A stretch of 64,000 bases of DNA from Lepturacanthus savala (Eukaryota; Chordata; Actinopteri; Scombriformes; Trichiuridae): NCBI GenBank assembly GCA_030544235.1, contig CM060477.1:3749434-3813433 (forward strand), read 5' to 3'. The position numbers and the translations under genes were made by a program. Within the stretch, counting starts at the first letter, position 1; each line of letters begins with the position of its first letter. Positions 45,957 through 58,689 of the stretch are shown piece after piece. The notes beneath the pieces were generated by a model. It was not told where the DNA came from. It did no database searches and saw nothing but the letters and a program-made list of their open reading frames with translations.

Positions 45957-48224
45957 CCACTGTCCTCACCCTTATCTCTTAACTTAAGACATAGAGGGAA
46001 AGTCTCCTCGCTGAGACAAAGGATTACACACACAGAAAACAACTGTAAACTGCAATAGCTGCAGAAGATCAATCAAAGAATGATAAAAAACATACAAGCT
46101 GGAGGACAATCTCCATGTTAGAAAGGCTTTATGTTATTATGGAATTATCAGGATTAGAAGGTTATTTTTCTTATATTTAACTGAGCCAAGTCCAGTGTAG
46201 AATATGCACTTAATGTGCATTGTCTCTGTTCAATAAAAACATTTTAAAAAAGCTTTTTTGGAATTCTGTGTGCACCAGCAACAATAGAAAGTGGCTTAAA
46301 CAACGTCATCATATGAATGCAATGAATATGTTTTGTCATATGAGTAGTAGTGGTGGGCACAGGAGAACTAGTCCAAAGGCTTTTGACATAATGAGCAACT
46401 AAACCGACAAAGAAAAGAAAAGAAAGAAATATTCAAAATTCAAATATTATGCAGTTTATTTGAATGTTCCTTTAGTAGATTTATACAGTGCTGCAGCTGA
46501 GCTATAGTCAGCCTTGTAGCCAGAAATGTGCAAGCAAGCAAAAAAACAACTTTGGTTTTGAAGAATGTTTAAATAAATGACTTAAATGTGTTTCATAGAA
46601 ATGTCTCAGCCACTAACAATATATCTTCAATTCATACAAACAATGAAGTCTCAAAATAATCTGTAATACAGATTCTAAAAATGACTTACTGTGCTTTCAG
46701 GTGTTAAATACTTGATTACTCTTGTGTTTTTATATTATGTTCTGTGTTTTTTTATTATTATGTTCATTATATTTTATTGTTCTACTCTTATTGGCTGACT
46801 CAGAGAGCTCTGCAATAATTCCAATGTGTTTAAACTGTTAGTTGATGCAAAAATGGCAAATAAAATAACCTTGATCCAACTTGAACTACTTGTCAAATCG
46901 TTGACAAAAGCATTAAAGATGTATAATGTTGCAGAATTACAGTACATACTAATTACTGAACAGTCCATCTTGCATTCTCCAGGTTTTTGACACAAATATA
47001 ACACACTTCAACACTTCAGAATTTAACAACTGTTCATATTTTGGATCATCTGCACAGCAGAATATTTCACAGTTTGTCAGGCCGTTTGGTGGAAAGTTAA
47101 TTATCTTAGAACATCATATTATGTGCCGTAATGAACGTAATGAAACGGGATCCAGTTTTCTACTTCATCCAAATCACACAGATCACTCATCTCACAATCT
47201 GTTTTCCTCCTGAATACTTTTGAATCCAGCGACCTCAAAGGCCACATAAATGTGAGCTCAGGCTTTTCCTTTCCTTTTGAGCTTGTAATATATGTCTCTC
47301 TCACACTGTCTCAGTTGGCTAAGTCATTTTTAATATCTCTTTTATGCTCCTGCTATCTGTACCTGCTAATTTATTCCACAATCAACCATCATCAATCAAC
47401 CCAAACCTTTCTTCGCCCTTTATTCTGTGACCAATATACACAAAAACATTGTAGCTACACAAGTTTTTACTAACTTTAAGACGTCTTGTAATAGTTTTAT
47501 TATTGAAATTGAGAGTAAAAAGAGAAACTGAGTGAGAAGGAGACAGACAGATGGAGACAGAGAAGTGTGCAGCTCGCTCCATCGCCACCATGTCTAAAGG
47601 AGCCCGTATCTCCAGATAAAATAATCTGGTTATTCTCAGCAGCACCGGGAGGAGACATGCCTTTTACATGGCGTGGGCTTTTGTGAGTGTGTGTGATTGC
47701 ATATTTGTGTGTTAATTACATCCACAGGGGAAAGATACAGCACATTATGACACATTAACATTCTCACTGGAAACCGAAAGACTGACGAGAAAGAAAGGGA
47801 GAGATTTGACCCCCAAGCGCTCGAGTAAGCGTGAATGTTTTCTTTGGAACGCGGGGAAAGGCTCATACAGCACAATGTGTTATAATATCTATCTCACTCA
47901 ACACAACTTAGGAATGTTATCATGCTCTTTTTGTGTCATTGGCTGGATTTTGTATGCTGGGAGAGGTTAAGACCACCAGAAAACCATGATCAGAGCTGCA
48001 CTGATGTACACTGAAAAAACGTTCTTGGATTGCTGATTTAAACTCAGCACCATATGATTTATGATATATTTATGAAAAATAAATCAAATATTAAAGCATT
48101 TTTGGGTATTCAACTCACCTAAAATAAAAGGAAATAGTATTATAGCTGTGCAGCAGTTAATTGTCACATTAAAATTACAAATAGAAGATGATTTTCCTTC
48201 AGAAACTGGGTTTTGTGTGAAATT

Positions 48225-48360
48225 AATATGAAGAAGACGGCTTGTTTTAAGGCACAGTTTCTAAATTTCTCTTTGGAGAACTTTATAAAACACATAGGCA
48301 CCTTCTTATAATTGAAATACAATTAAAAATCTCACTTTATACAACATGGGACCTTTCAGT
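48225..48360 (+). repeat. Dispersed repeat family C, copy 1
   Basis: Shares ggcttgttttaag, gcacagtttct and atctcactttatacaacatg followed by ggacctttca with copies at 50.67 and 63.43 kb, same orientation. Confidence 0.65.
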
Positions 48361-50669
48361 AAGCCACATTTTTTCCAGGGGTTGTGCCTGCAATGGGAGA
48401 AATGACGTTGGTTTGAAGTGAAATTAAAAGATTTTGACAAAAGAAAGTTGTGTGTAGATTTTTTCTAAATCAAAAAGGTCAAAGGTGATAGCATATTACA
48501 AATAAAACAGACCCGAGTGACCCAAGTAATACAGTAGATGTTAGAATGTAATACTGAAAATGAGAGTACTGTACATGGAAGATTGGAAATGTCCCAGAAC
48601 TTCAGCGATTGCCACATATTAAAACAAATAACATCTTCATATTTGGTGCTTTGCAGACTTTTGAAAATCCTATTATTATACATGTGTGCTTTCAATTTTC
48701 TTCAAACTTTATTATTCAATTATTCCTGTCTATAGATAATACTGAGCAGTGTTACCATCTCAGCTGGAAACAAAATGCAAACGCTAACTTACTTCAACAC
48801 ACACACACACAGCCTGCATTTAATAACATTCACATGATATAAAGACTTCATTTCAAGGTTTCTCTCTGCTCAGGACCCAAAATGAGACCTTGGCTGCTGT
48901 TGTCACACAGAGACTAACCAGCAAAAAAACAAAAAAAAAGGCCTGTGACTTATTTTGGGTGCCGAGCCATAGCTTAAAGTAACCACTGTCATTGACAGCA
49001 CTCAATAGGTCTATTTCCAACTGTTTTAGAGGCTCAATTTTCACTGCCCCATTGCAAACAGATTGTGGGGTTACAGCCAGGAAAATAGTCATAGGTTGAA
49101 GTTGCATCCAACCGTTTTAGAGTGTAGAACTTTTGATGAAGAGGGTCAAACTCTTTAATATGCTACTTCTGTTGACATAAATTATAAATTCAAAGGGTTG
49201 TGTTACTGGTGCAGGGGAAAAAAAATGTCTGTAGGCAAGAAAGTGAAAATGGCCCAGTGTTATGAATTATAATAACTCTTCTGTACTGAACTATTTGTCA
49301 ATTTTATATAAAGAAAAATAATAAAACAAAGTCCCTGCGCAGCATTTATTGCTGAAATGTTTTCATTTATCCCTGAGTGCGAGGTATCATGATACAGAGG
49401 AAACAACAACAGAAAAAAATGTGACAGAACAGAAATAAACCCAACAACCCAGCAGTAATAACTTGAAATATTTTTAGTTTCTTGTTCCTTTTTTAAAATT
49501 TTCTATGAGAACCAGTCAATTTAGCATCAAAAGGCAATGAGAATGTGAGTGAATGTGAGTGCTTCTATCATCAGATTTCATTCATAAATCACTACACCAT
49601 CACAACTCTAATCACATCCATTCTGCAGCTCCGGTCAAACCAGGTTTTAAACGCTGGGAAACGCTGAGACTCAAACTTTTGCCTCCTCTGGTGCTGAAAT
49701 ATGTTCAACTGCACCTATGGGAGTAGAGTGTTTTTAAACCCTGGTGTTGCCGAGGTCAGAGTGTCAGCCAGTGGAAACACAGCAGTGGTATGTTGAAGAA
49801 GCAGATAAATAACCCAACTTTATCGTTAAATACCTTCAAAAGTCACGTCAGGGCTCGGGCAGCTTTCTTACGCAGCAGTCAGACTGTCCGAGTCCGACCT
49901 ATCAAGCTGATAGGATGCACTGGCACCAAAAAACAAGCAGGCTACATCCATCAAGGGTCCCAAAGCCAGACATATTCACTCCCTGTGAATCACTGTGGAT
50001 AAGAGCTAGTGCTTAATATAACAGACAGAAATACAAGGATTAAATGCATCAGCCTACAAAGGGTTAATGGTTGAATCTGTACAGTATAAATGTTAAATAT
50101 CACTACTTTTCTTCAATGCTCCAATTACAACCAAAGTCCCATCCTTCTATCATTTATTATATGGAAAATGAGTCACTTTTTCAGTTTTTGTGCAAGAAAA
50201 TAATGAAATACGGTAATCTAAATGGATGCTGTTTAGGAGATTTATGAAAAAGGTGAAAAGAATATTAATATATGATGATTTTATAGCGGTTTCTGAACTG
50301 AATGTCCCATATTTTTCTCTGTTTAATTTGAAGTTGTAGTTGTGCTCTATCTGTGGTTTTAACCCCCAAATCCTCTCAATATAGTTTTACCCGTTTCTCT
50401 CTGCAGCTGTAGAAAGAAAAGGTTGAATAGGAATGACCATGACTAATGAATAATTAGTTAATTGGTGTCATAATTTAAATGTTAATCTAACGTTTTAAGT
50501 ATTTTGAGCACAAGAAGGACAAATGCATCAATTAAGGCAGTAAAAGAAAACACCAGTCATCAATATAATCTGATCTGATTGTAGCTTAAAACCCTGTTTA
50601 TGCTCATTTATTTTAAATATTCTGAAAATATACTGGCATGGATAGGGGTCCGCTGACCTCTCCTCTGAG

Positions 50670-50870
50670 TTGACTGCATAGCTGTGACATCACAACTTCA
50701 CTTGAAGTCTCAACGGCTTGTTTTAAGACAGTTTCTGAATATGTGCTGTGTGCATGGAGCATTTTGAAACATGGAACAGTATTTATGTACCACTGAGACC
50801 TACTTACAATGCAGAAGTAAATAAAATCTCACTTTTTAACGACATGGAACCTTTAAAAAGAAACTTAACG
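50670..50870 (+). repeat. Dispersed repeat family C, copy 2
   Basis: Contains tgtgacatcacaactt, ggcttgttttaagacagttt, tgtgctgtgtgcatg, an aaaatctcactttttaacga segment and ggaacctttaa, in the same order as the 63.43-kb copy. Confidence 0.7.
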
Positions 50871-51310
50871 AGAAGAAAATTAGTGATGGAAAAGAAAAGA
50901 ATAGGACTGAAGATCAGGAATCATCATCAGTTCCTGCAGCTGTTCCACCTGCTGAGATGTATCAGTATTTAATCATATATGGAGAACTCTTCTACATTCT
51001 TTCCATTAGAGACTGTTAAGACAAGACATGAACCTTTAAACTATGAAAAGGTTAAGTGGTCTTGCGTGGCTATTAAACAGTAACAAGTCCATCCACCAGG
51101 TGTGTTTCTGTGTGTGTTACTGGGTCTAAGTGAAACCTACAGGTAGCTTATTGGTAGAGAATTATAAATACACACTGAATGCCTGTAAAACCAAAGGTGA
51201 AAATTCATTTTTTTTCCTACACTTTCCAACTTTTAACTGTTTTTTCCATTATAAAACTCATCAGAAGTGCCACACATAAACACAACACACACTTTCTCTC
51301 TATTACTCCC

Positions 51311-51346
<36 letters not shown>

Positions 51347-51499
51347 TAAACCACAAGGCCTCACAGACCCATAAGTTTCCTTCCTTAAGCATTAAAACAC
51401 ACAGTGGCCCTCGGGATGGACAGGAGGAGGAAAGAAACGGACACATTGTTCAGCTAAAATCCAAAAGAGGACACAAGGATCAACATAAAGCTGTCTAAT

Positions 51500-51855
51500 A
51501 GAAGGATATGTCTTGTAATAGCATGTGCCGTACCAACCAACTGCCCTTCTTTTCTAATTCTTGGGAAACAAAAGTCCACAAAATAAACAGAAGTCGACGC
51601 AGCTACAAAGTGGAAATCATCACACTGGCTGAGCCACATGAAACAATAACTATTAAGTCATTCTCCTGCCCTGTTAAAGGCCATAATATTGCGAGTCTGT
51701 TAATTGTTTCCTCGCCGGGTAAGGACATGCTGAAATGTGCTGACAATCAAAATAGCGTTTGGTTTATTTTCTCTGCTCATGGTTACCCTGTATACATGAG
51801 CATTCAACATGAAATGCAACTCATGGCACTGGCCTCGGTATTCTGCCAAGCTCTC

Positions 51856-51898
<43 letters not shown>

Positions 51899-52100
51899 CC
51901 GATATATCATGATTGTTTCCTTCCACGTCTCTTCAAAAAGTATTCATGTTTCTCGAGGGTGAAACTTTATGTCGACTGTGGTCTTGGGGTTTGGTTATTT
52001 TTGAAAGCAAATGCGAAGGAAATATCCCAAACATTTTAACGGTCTTTTCTTCAAACAGAGTCGACTCTCTGTTGAATTTAATTAACGGACAGAATTGAGA
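51500..52100. promoter_or_regulatory. Candidate conserved non-coding element split by (GT)n
   Basis: Repeat-free apart from the microsatellite at 51859-51893, with a 134-residue open frame that resembles no protein I know. It has several homeodomain-type cores (ctgttaattgtttcc, aatttaattaacgg) and cataatattgcg. Regulatory role is inferred. Confidence 0.33.
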
Positions 52101-52308
52101 TTGGCCTTAAATAGCTCAAGTTCTTTTTTTTTTTTAACTTTGCTTTTTTAGAACTTAAACACAAAACCACATTTAGCAATCGTGAAGTCTACCAATCATC
52201 ACCCTGGTTTATTTAAGTACAAAATTAGGCTAAAATGGGAGAAATCTTTATAAAAATAGCGAAGCAGCTTACAGCCGACTTTACAAACATAAATGTTGAA
52301 AAACAGTA

Positions 52309-52701
52309 CAGAGGTGACAAAGTACATTTACTCAAGTACTGTATTTAATGTTTAGGTACTTGTACCTTACTTGAATATTACTAGTGCACAGTTTATTTGA
52401 CAGCTTTAGTTACGAGCTGACTTACTTTCTTTACTTTCTGATCAGTATTTTATATGCAAACCACATTAGTTTATAATATAAGTTTTCTTTATTTGAGTAT
52501 CTAACAATACAAGTTAACATTTACAACATTAAAATGCTGCTTCTGTGTATATAACAATAAATGAGTATTAAAATTCAAATGTATATACTGTAAACAGCAT
52601 TTTTAGGTACATTAAGTACATTTTGCTACCAATTCTTATTTTTATTTAACTATTATTTTTAAATAAATGCAATTAGTTATTAAGTAGAAACTCTTCCACT
52701 A
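52309..52701. mobile_element. Non-autonomous element with CAGAGGTG ... CCACTATG ends
   Basis: Starts cagaggtgacaaagtacatt then tactcaagtactgta, a common start of teleost elements of this type; ends near ctcttccactatg. No coding frame. Related to pieces at 22.5 and 58.7 kb. Confidence 0.6.
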
Positions 52702-53046
52702 TGTTTAATTACATAAAAGCAAATAAAATGAAAAAAAAATCATTAAAACATCACCTACTGTCTTATGAAAAATGCATTTCCATAACACCAGATTGAACAT
52801 GATCTGATTTGCGATTTGTGGCAGTTCAGGCAATTCAATTCACTCCAATTGAAATCTGGAAATACTTTGTTTTACCAGCAAAAATGTGCATTTCAAAGAT
52901 TTAGATTTGTACCGAAGTGATTCCATAATTATCATTCAGCCTAATTATGACAACAAGGTTAAAAGCTTGTGCAGCTGCCTCATTTCCTCTGTTACACAAT
53001 GAGAAAGAGCTCCCTTCAGAGGCCAGACTCAGTACTGCAGCATGAG

Positions 53047-53101
53047 AGGAAGGAAGGAAGGAAGGAAGGAAGGAAGGAAGGAAGGAAGGAAGGAAGGAAG
53101 G
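53047..53101 (+). repeat. (GGAA)n tetranucleotide repeat, about 55 bp
   Basis: About 13 units of aagg/ggaa followed by a short gatg run. GGAA arrays can be bound by ETS factors; no evidence for that here. Confidence 0.96.
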
Positions 53102-53396
53102 ATGGATGGATCTAGGTGTAGGAAGTTGGATGCTTCAGGGCTGATAAAGTGACTTGTACATATGTGTGTGACGTCTTCATTGGTTCATGCAGCAAAGACC
53201 AAAGAGATGTGTGATGTCTTCATGCTGGTCCCTACTGGCTGCACGTTTTAACAGAGCATGGATCACAATTACTGTTCCTCAGAGGGAGAACAGCAAAGGG
53301 AACTGAAAGCTCACACACACACACACACACACATCTGCTTTGTTCCTTTACTCCAGCAGCTGAAATTCCCATCAGAACTTTAACATCGTAAAGCCC

Positions 53397-53397
<1 letters not shown>

Positions 53398-53429
<32 letters not shown>
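53398..53429 (+). repeat. (ATC)n trinucleotide repeat
   Basis: About ten units; the poly-Met frame on the other strand is an artefact. Confidence 0.95.
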
Positions 53430-54313
53430 TGCCTCCCTCTCTTTGGTTTTCTCCTTTGTTCTTCTGTCTTGCTCTCCATTCCTCCATCCATAGGTCACAC
53501 ACGGTTCTCTTACAACATTTTATAGAGTAGAATTAATTTTTTTTTTAAAGCTAAAAACAGTTAAACAAAACTACATGCCGCAAATATGCATGTGACGACA
53601 ATGAAAAACATTCTTCTGCACACAAAGCTCGCTAATAAAAAAAATCTACAATGCATGCAGCAGTGTGAGTGTGTTGGCAACACATGGAAATACAAAGATA
53701 ATACACACTCCTGAGTTTTGGACACAGTTCTTCATGGTGAGAGTCACAGAGGTGACAACAGTGATGACTAAAGCAGAAGTCGTGTCTGTTGGTGACAAGA
53801 ACACACACACACGCACAAAATGTGCCACCTTGAAGGCAACATCTTGCCAGCTCATTACATTCACTTGGATATTGGCCTTTAACACCCAGAACCACCTAGT
53901 GAGCAGCGTGGCCCCCCCACACTGCAGAAGGGAAGTAACTCTCTTAATCAGCTTAAAAGTTTAAGTTAGAAAAAGAAAAAAAGCTAATTGTAGCTCTGCG
54001 TTCCCTCACATTTGACAAAAAAATAACATTATACCATAAAATAGTTGATTTCTATCTTCAAAAAGATTTTTTGGGAGTCATTTCAGCTGAAACTGGAGCT
54101 TAAATGCAATATAATATATCTATTTTGTCTCGAACGTCTTTCTAACTATAGTTAAACGTGTTCACAACAGGTCAGGTTGTTAACGGTTTTGTTCCTTTTG
54201 CAGCTCATCAAACAGTTTATTGCCTCCAACTAAAATAAGATGAAGCTTTTGGCATTTAAAGGTTTTGCGTACGACGCGGTTATCCCCGCGACATGCCACT
54301 GTCCTGAGCGAAA

Positions 54314-54333
54314 AGGTCAAAGGTCACAGGTCA
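54314..54333 (+). promoter_or_regulatory. Triple DR1 array (three AGGTCA half-sites, 1-bp spacers)
   Basis: AGGTCA at 54314, 54321 and 54328, separated by single bases (a, c), giving two overlapping perfect DR1 elements. A further DR1 with one variant half (GGGTCA-G-AGGTCA) lies at 54526-54538. Strong consensus for RXR dimers, HNF4 or COUP-TF; occupancy is unknown. Confidence 0.5.
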
Positions 54334-54525
54334 GGGTTAGCATGAGGGCCCGCTGACATGCTGCTGACTGCTCCCTCGGCCAATCATCAATCAGCTTCCA
54401 TCGTCAGGTCGTGTAACTGCAGTGATCAGCTCTGTCAGCAGTTGGTCAAAGGGCAAATGGGAGCACTCAGAGTGTGTGTGTGTGTGTGTGTGTGTCTGCA
54501 CATTCCGAATCCTGAAGTGGCGCTG

Positions 54526-54538
54526 GGGTCAGAGGTCA
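54526..54538 (+). promoter_or_regulatory. DR1 element (GGGTCA-G-AGGTCA)
   Basis: Acceptable RGGTCA variant, same orientation as the triple array about 200 bp upstream. Confidence 0.35.
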
Positions 54539-54989
54539 GCCGCGTGCAGACCCTCATCTGATGGGACACATATACAGGGAGAGAGGCACACACTTGCTGA
54601 ACACTTACTCTATTTAAGTGACTCGACTGAGGATGGAGTGATGCAAAGAATCCACATGTCTACATGAAGAAAGATCCCCAAAACAGATCCGTGTCAACAG
54701 CAGAGGTGTGTTCGAGGGGTAAAAGACGGACCCGTTTTACTTTTAGATGTAGTGATAGTTTCTGTCTTCACCACAGGACAAATGTATAAACCTGCTATGC
54801 ACATATAAAGTGTATTTATGCTACTTTATACACCGGTTGGTGAAGGTGCAAAAATAATGTATATTTTAAGAATCTTCACTTTGAAACGCTACTGAAGCGT
54901 TTGTCATTATATTATATTATTAAATTAACTGCAGGGTGCCTTTTTTGCAGGTGTGTCATGCTCAACTAACATAAAAAAACTCCCTCTCT

Positions 54990-55475
54990 GGTGATATTGA
55001 TTAATAATTGATCGCCATGGCTCAGATACAGTGAAAAAATAAAAAGTAGGACAAGAAATTCAAACTTTCTGTCGTAAAATATGCAGAGGAAAACTCTGGA
55101 GAAGCAGCCACAAGATATTTTACTACAGTACTGTTATCTGACTTTTGAAAAGCTATAGTTATACTGGTTTAATAGAAGGAATTTGAGTAAATTTCCATAT
55201 TTTTTCCAGTTTTGCTGGGAAACATTTTTGTCATAAAGGGATTAATCTCCTGTCCCAAATTGCTGCCTGGTCTCAAATCAGAATCAGCTTTATTCGCCAA
55301 GTACATGTGACAATACAGAGAATTTGACTCTCTCCCAGCACATAGACACAAAATATATATAAAGATATCAAAAATACATTAAAAAATGATGTATATAAAA
55401 AGGTATTTACAGAAAACCTGATTAAGTTAAGTGATCGAAACAAAAGCCCCAACTATTATTTGACATCTTATTATT
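54990..55475 (+). repeat. Dispersed repeat family A, copy 3, carrying an insertion
   Basis: Matches 30550-30885 in order (ggtgatattgatt, atatgcagaggaaaactc, aatttgagtaaatttccata, ttccagttttgctg, ttaatctcctg, gttaagtgatcg). It is interrupted at about 55271-55420 by an unrelated sequence absent from the other copy. Confidence 0.7.
55271..55420 (+). mobile_element. Insertion in a family A copy (agaatcagctttatt repeat)
   Basis: Begins near tcagaatcagctttattcgc and continues caagtacatgtgacaataca, then gagaatttgactc, a widespread teleost interspersed repeat start. The empty-site version is visible at about 30.83 kb, supporting a real insertion. Short and non-coding. Confidence 0.6.
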
Positions 55476-57315
55476 CTGTATTATTAGGAGTGAGAATAAC
55501 CTTTGGGTATAATCAATTAACAGCAGGCAAGCAAAGATATTACAAATGACACTAATACAGATTCCATTCTATTACTAGGGAAATAATGGGAAAGGAAAGA
55601 GCACGGGTCCATATAATGGAATTACCTGGTTAGTTGTATGTTCAGCATTAATGTTCAGTAACCCGCCATATATTTAATTTTCAGTTTAAACAAAATAAAG
55701 ATGTTGTTAAAGTGAATAATTCTGATTTTGTGGCCATAACTGTGTTTTCCCCACCTGCCCCTTTTTTTATTTTTCTATTCACTCATTCAGTTGACGTCTG
55801 CTCGAATTTCCTTCTTTCATTGTGTATTTGGGAGAGCACACACACACACACACGCACACACACACCTCAAACACATTTCTATCTCTGGCTCTCTCTGTCA
55901 CATACACAGAGTTCACGCCCACGTATAGCTGGCTCCCCTCAGCTCTGCTTTAAAGCCTATCCAAACAGGAAAGTGGCCTCTGCCCCGGCAGCAGTTGAGG
56001 CCACAGCAGTGGAGATTTCATTAGTCACAGCTAACAGGCTAATTATCCGCTTCAGTGCACCTGTAAAACTTTACTGTGTGTCAATCTCACACAATCACAG
56101 ACTTTGCATATAGGTGTGTGTGTGTGTGTGGCTGTGAGCTGCTGGGCGTGTAATGTTGGTTTCTGTGTTAACATGAACTTGTGTCAATCAGGGCTTTGTG
56201 GGCATGTGAGCATGTCATGTGCAATAAGTACGAGTGGCATCAAAAGTCAGTCACTGTCAGTCATCTCTAAATGAGAAATGGGCCCTTTGATGAGCACTTT
56301 TGATGTATGATAAGGTCATTTCACTGTCTGTAAAGTGTTGACTATTTCAGATGAAACATGCATGTTTACTGGCTTTGCACCATATAAAAAACATCCAATA
56401 AACTTTTTCTAAGTGACAAAGAAATAAGGCAATTTTCAGCCAGAACTGAATGAACTGAAGAAGGACAATGTCAAAACTGTTTAAAAACTTGGTACTTTCT
56501 CATCTGGCCACCTCACCTGAGCTCCACTAAACAAGGATTGGTAAGGATGCTTATCATATTGCTATAGTAACCCAAGCCCCATGGATTTGTCTTGATTTAA
56601 TCTGAATCTAAGTAAAACACTCATACTGACCTATTAACTGTTAACCTTACACAGTACACGCTGTGTTATGAATGCTGCCTACATATGCACAAAAAAAAAA
56701 AACAGCAAGAGAGAAGAGAACAGAACTTAATGCAATAATCCAAAGTCCCTTTTCCCATGTGAGGGTTTAGAGTTTCCGTGTTTAAAATAGTGTCTGAAGC
56801 AGAGAGATGAAGGAGAGCAGGGACTACTGATGACAACAACACTCTTTGAGGTTAAGGGAATTTCTCACCATTTTACTGCAACGCCAAAAACCCGCATCCT
56901 GCCCCATGAATAGAGCTTGAAACACACACAAACACACACAAACTCACACACACACACACACACACACACTCACCCCCTGCCTGGCAGCTTCTTTGTAGCC
57001 GTGTTGTGATTGTATCAGATGTGGAGCGATAGAGGTTGGGAGTATGGGGGTGTCGGTAGGGCGATGTGTGAATTTGTAATGTGCTTATGCTGGAACCGCA
57101 AAGACAGGAGATAGGGGCACCAAAGGCTGTGTTATACTCCCACACACTCTCTCAAACACACACACACACACATACACACACACGCTGTAGGGAGTGGAAC
57201 TCAAGCTCCCTGAACTCCTTTCATCCTACTGAAGGTGGAAGTGAGTGCAGGGTTTCCTGGAGTCACAGGGAGATACAACACTCTCTATATCCTCAGCAAA
57301 ACTATTGCCTGCTGC

Positions 57316-57364
<49 letters not shown>

Positions 57365-57636
57365 CAAAAGCTCACAGTGCACAGTGCTAAGGTGCACTAT
57401 CAGTGTGTGATCTCCAAGGCTATAGAATGTATAACACATCAGTTTGAATTATTGCATTAGCAAATATTGCACCTTTATGAAAGTGGATCTACTTTTCTAC
57501 ATTTGCATGAACATTGTGGATTTTGAGCGATTCCGGGTGTTTTTTTTTCCCTTTTTGTTCTTCTGAAGGTAGAAAAGGCAACAACTGCGGGACCTGCGGG
57601 TTCATACGGCTGAGCCTCCATGTGTGGTGGAGGCCG
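55476..57636. other. Gene-free stretch with CA/GT arrays
   Basis: CA runs at about 55838-55865 and 56919-56969, a GT run at 56112-56131, and (GT)n at 57319-57362. 55910-56110 is mixed sequence without a recognisable exon. Confidence 0.55.
57319..57362 (+). repeat. (GT)n microsatellite, about 44 bp
   Basis: Uninterrupted dinucleotide array. Confidence 0.95.
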
Positions 57637-57704
57637 AGGTCCTAGGTCACCAGAAGCTCAGGAACAAGCAGCAAATGGTGTCACTTCCCTGAGGTCAAAG
57701 GTCA
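57637..57704 (+). promoter_or_regulatory. DR1 pair: one degenerate, one perfect
   Basis: AGGTCC-T-AGGTCA at 57637-57649 (one mismatch), then perfect AGGTCA-A-AGGTCA at 57692-57704, same strand, 42 bp between them. The surrounding 57590-57730 is repeat-free and GC-richer than its flanks. Confidence 0.42.
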
Positions 57705-58689
57705 GAGGGGACTGTAACTATGACAACGTAAAGTACCTACAGCACACTGCTCCGAATGCACATTAAAGTCATTAAAGCACATGTGTCACGTTCATTTTCT
57801 TTTATACTCAAACAGTGCAGCTGATTAAAATAGTTGCCACATTTATAGATTGAAAATACATTGATCCATCATCCGATGTAAAATAGATGCTTTCTTACAC
57901 TGACCTCATATATTGAGTTCAATAAAGTGACATGAGAAGAACCATAAAAATGAAAAAAAGAGCACATGCAAAAAGCTTTTACTGTCTCACTTTTGAGTTT
58001 GATTCAAGTTTAGCTGCGATTTATTTCTTAGATAGGATTTCATTACATTTCATGCCAAGTCAAGTCCCATGAATGAATGATTTCAACTGCCACAGCATCT
58101 CCTCGAAGCCTCTATAATTATGTATCCTCTTCCTATACCTCATACTACTCTATAACTTTTATTTCCCTGTCCTATTTAGCTTGCTAGGCGCTTTGTGAGG
58201 AAAAATTGTGGGCAAAAAAAGAGTAAAGAAACATCTTTGTTTGTTTCTTTACCAAAAGATTTCTTTTATCCCTTATAAACCCACTCCCGCTCTGAAGGCT
58301 GACATGCAGACATGCTGACTGTGGTGATTTTGTATGTGCAGTGGACCATGACACACCCTTAGCCACATATGCACACTAAACATATGGGTGTGCCTCAGAA
58401 GCTGAGGGCATGCTCCTCAACGAACTCTTAACATTTCAACGACATTTATAGCATCAAATTTCACCAAAAGAGGTGCTAAACATTTAGCTGCCATTGCTTG
58501 GCATGTGATGTGGCACTTTAAATAAATCATCACTTACATTTTGGTCATGAGGGATCTCTGTTTACAGCTGGAAAGCTGTTCATCACCTGATTTTGCTAAG
58601 TGAAGGTTGGGAAGCATTGGAATCAATTATGGTAAATTTGGAAAAAAGGATGCATGAATGCAGGATGAGGGCTGGGAATCTGAAATCAT

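Larger units (their letters stand above)
41213..48224. other. Gene-free stretch: pyrimidine tract, microsatellites, GC-richer blocks
   Basis: A C/T-rich tract spans about 41806-41912. (GT)n lies at 45640-45664 and 45921-45954. An agctata-rich palindromic patch is near 43627-43672. 42285-42440 and 43900-44260 are repeat-free and CpG-containing, the second with a T-box half-site. No exon recognised. Confidence 0.5.
48361..54313. other. Gene-free stretch: microsatellites, AT-rich DNA, one long complex block
   Basis: Includes a CT/CA run at 51310-51346, (GT)n at 51859-51893, (CA)n at 53312-53333 and the repeats listed separately. 51500-52100 is discussed as a candidate element. No exon with family similarity. 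Confidence 0.5.

Noticed and set aside
51508..51912. 134-residue open frame
   Set aside because: No recognisable family, ends in a GT microsatellite and lacks splice or start context; better explained as constrained or chance non-coding sequence.
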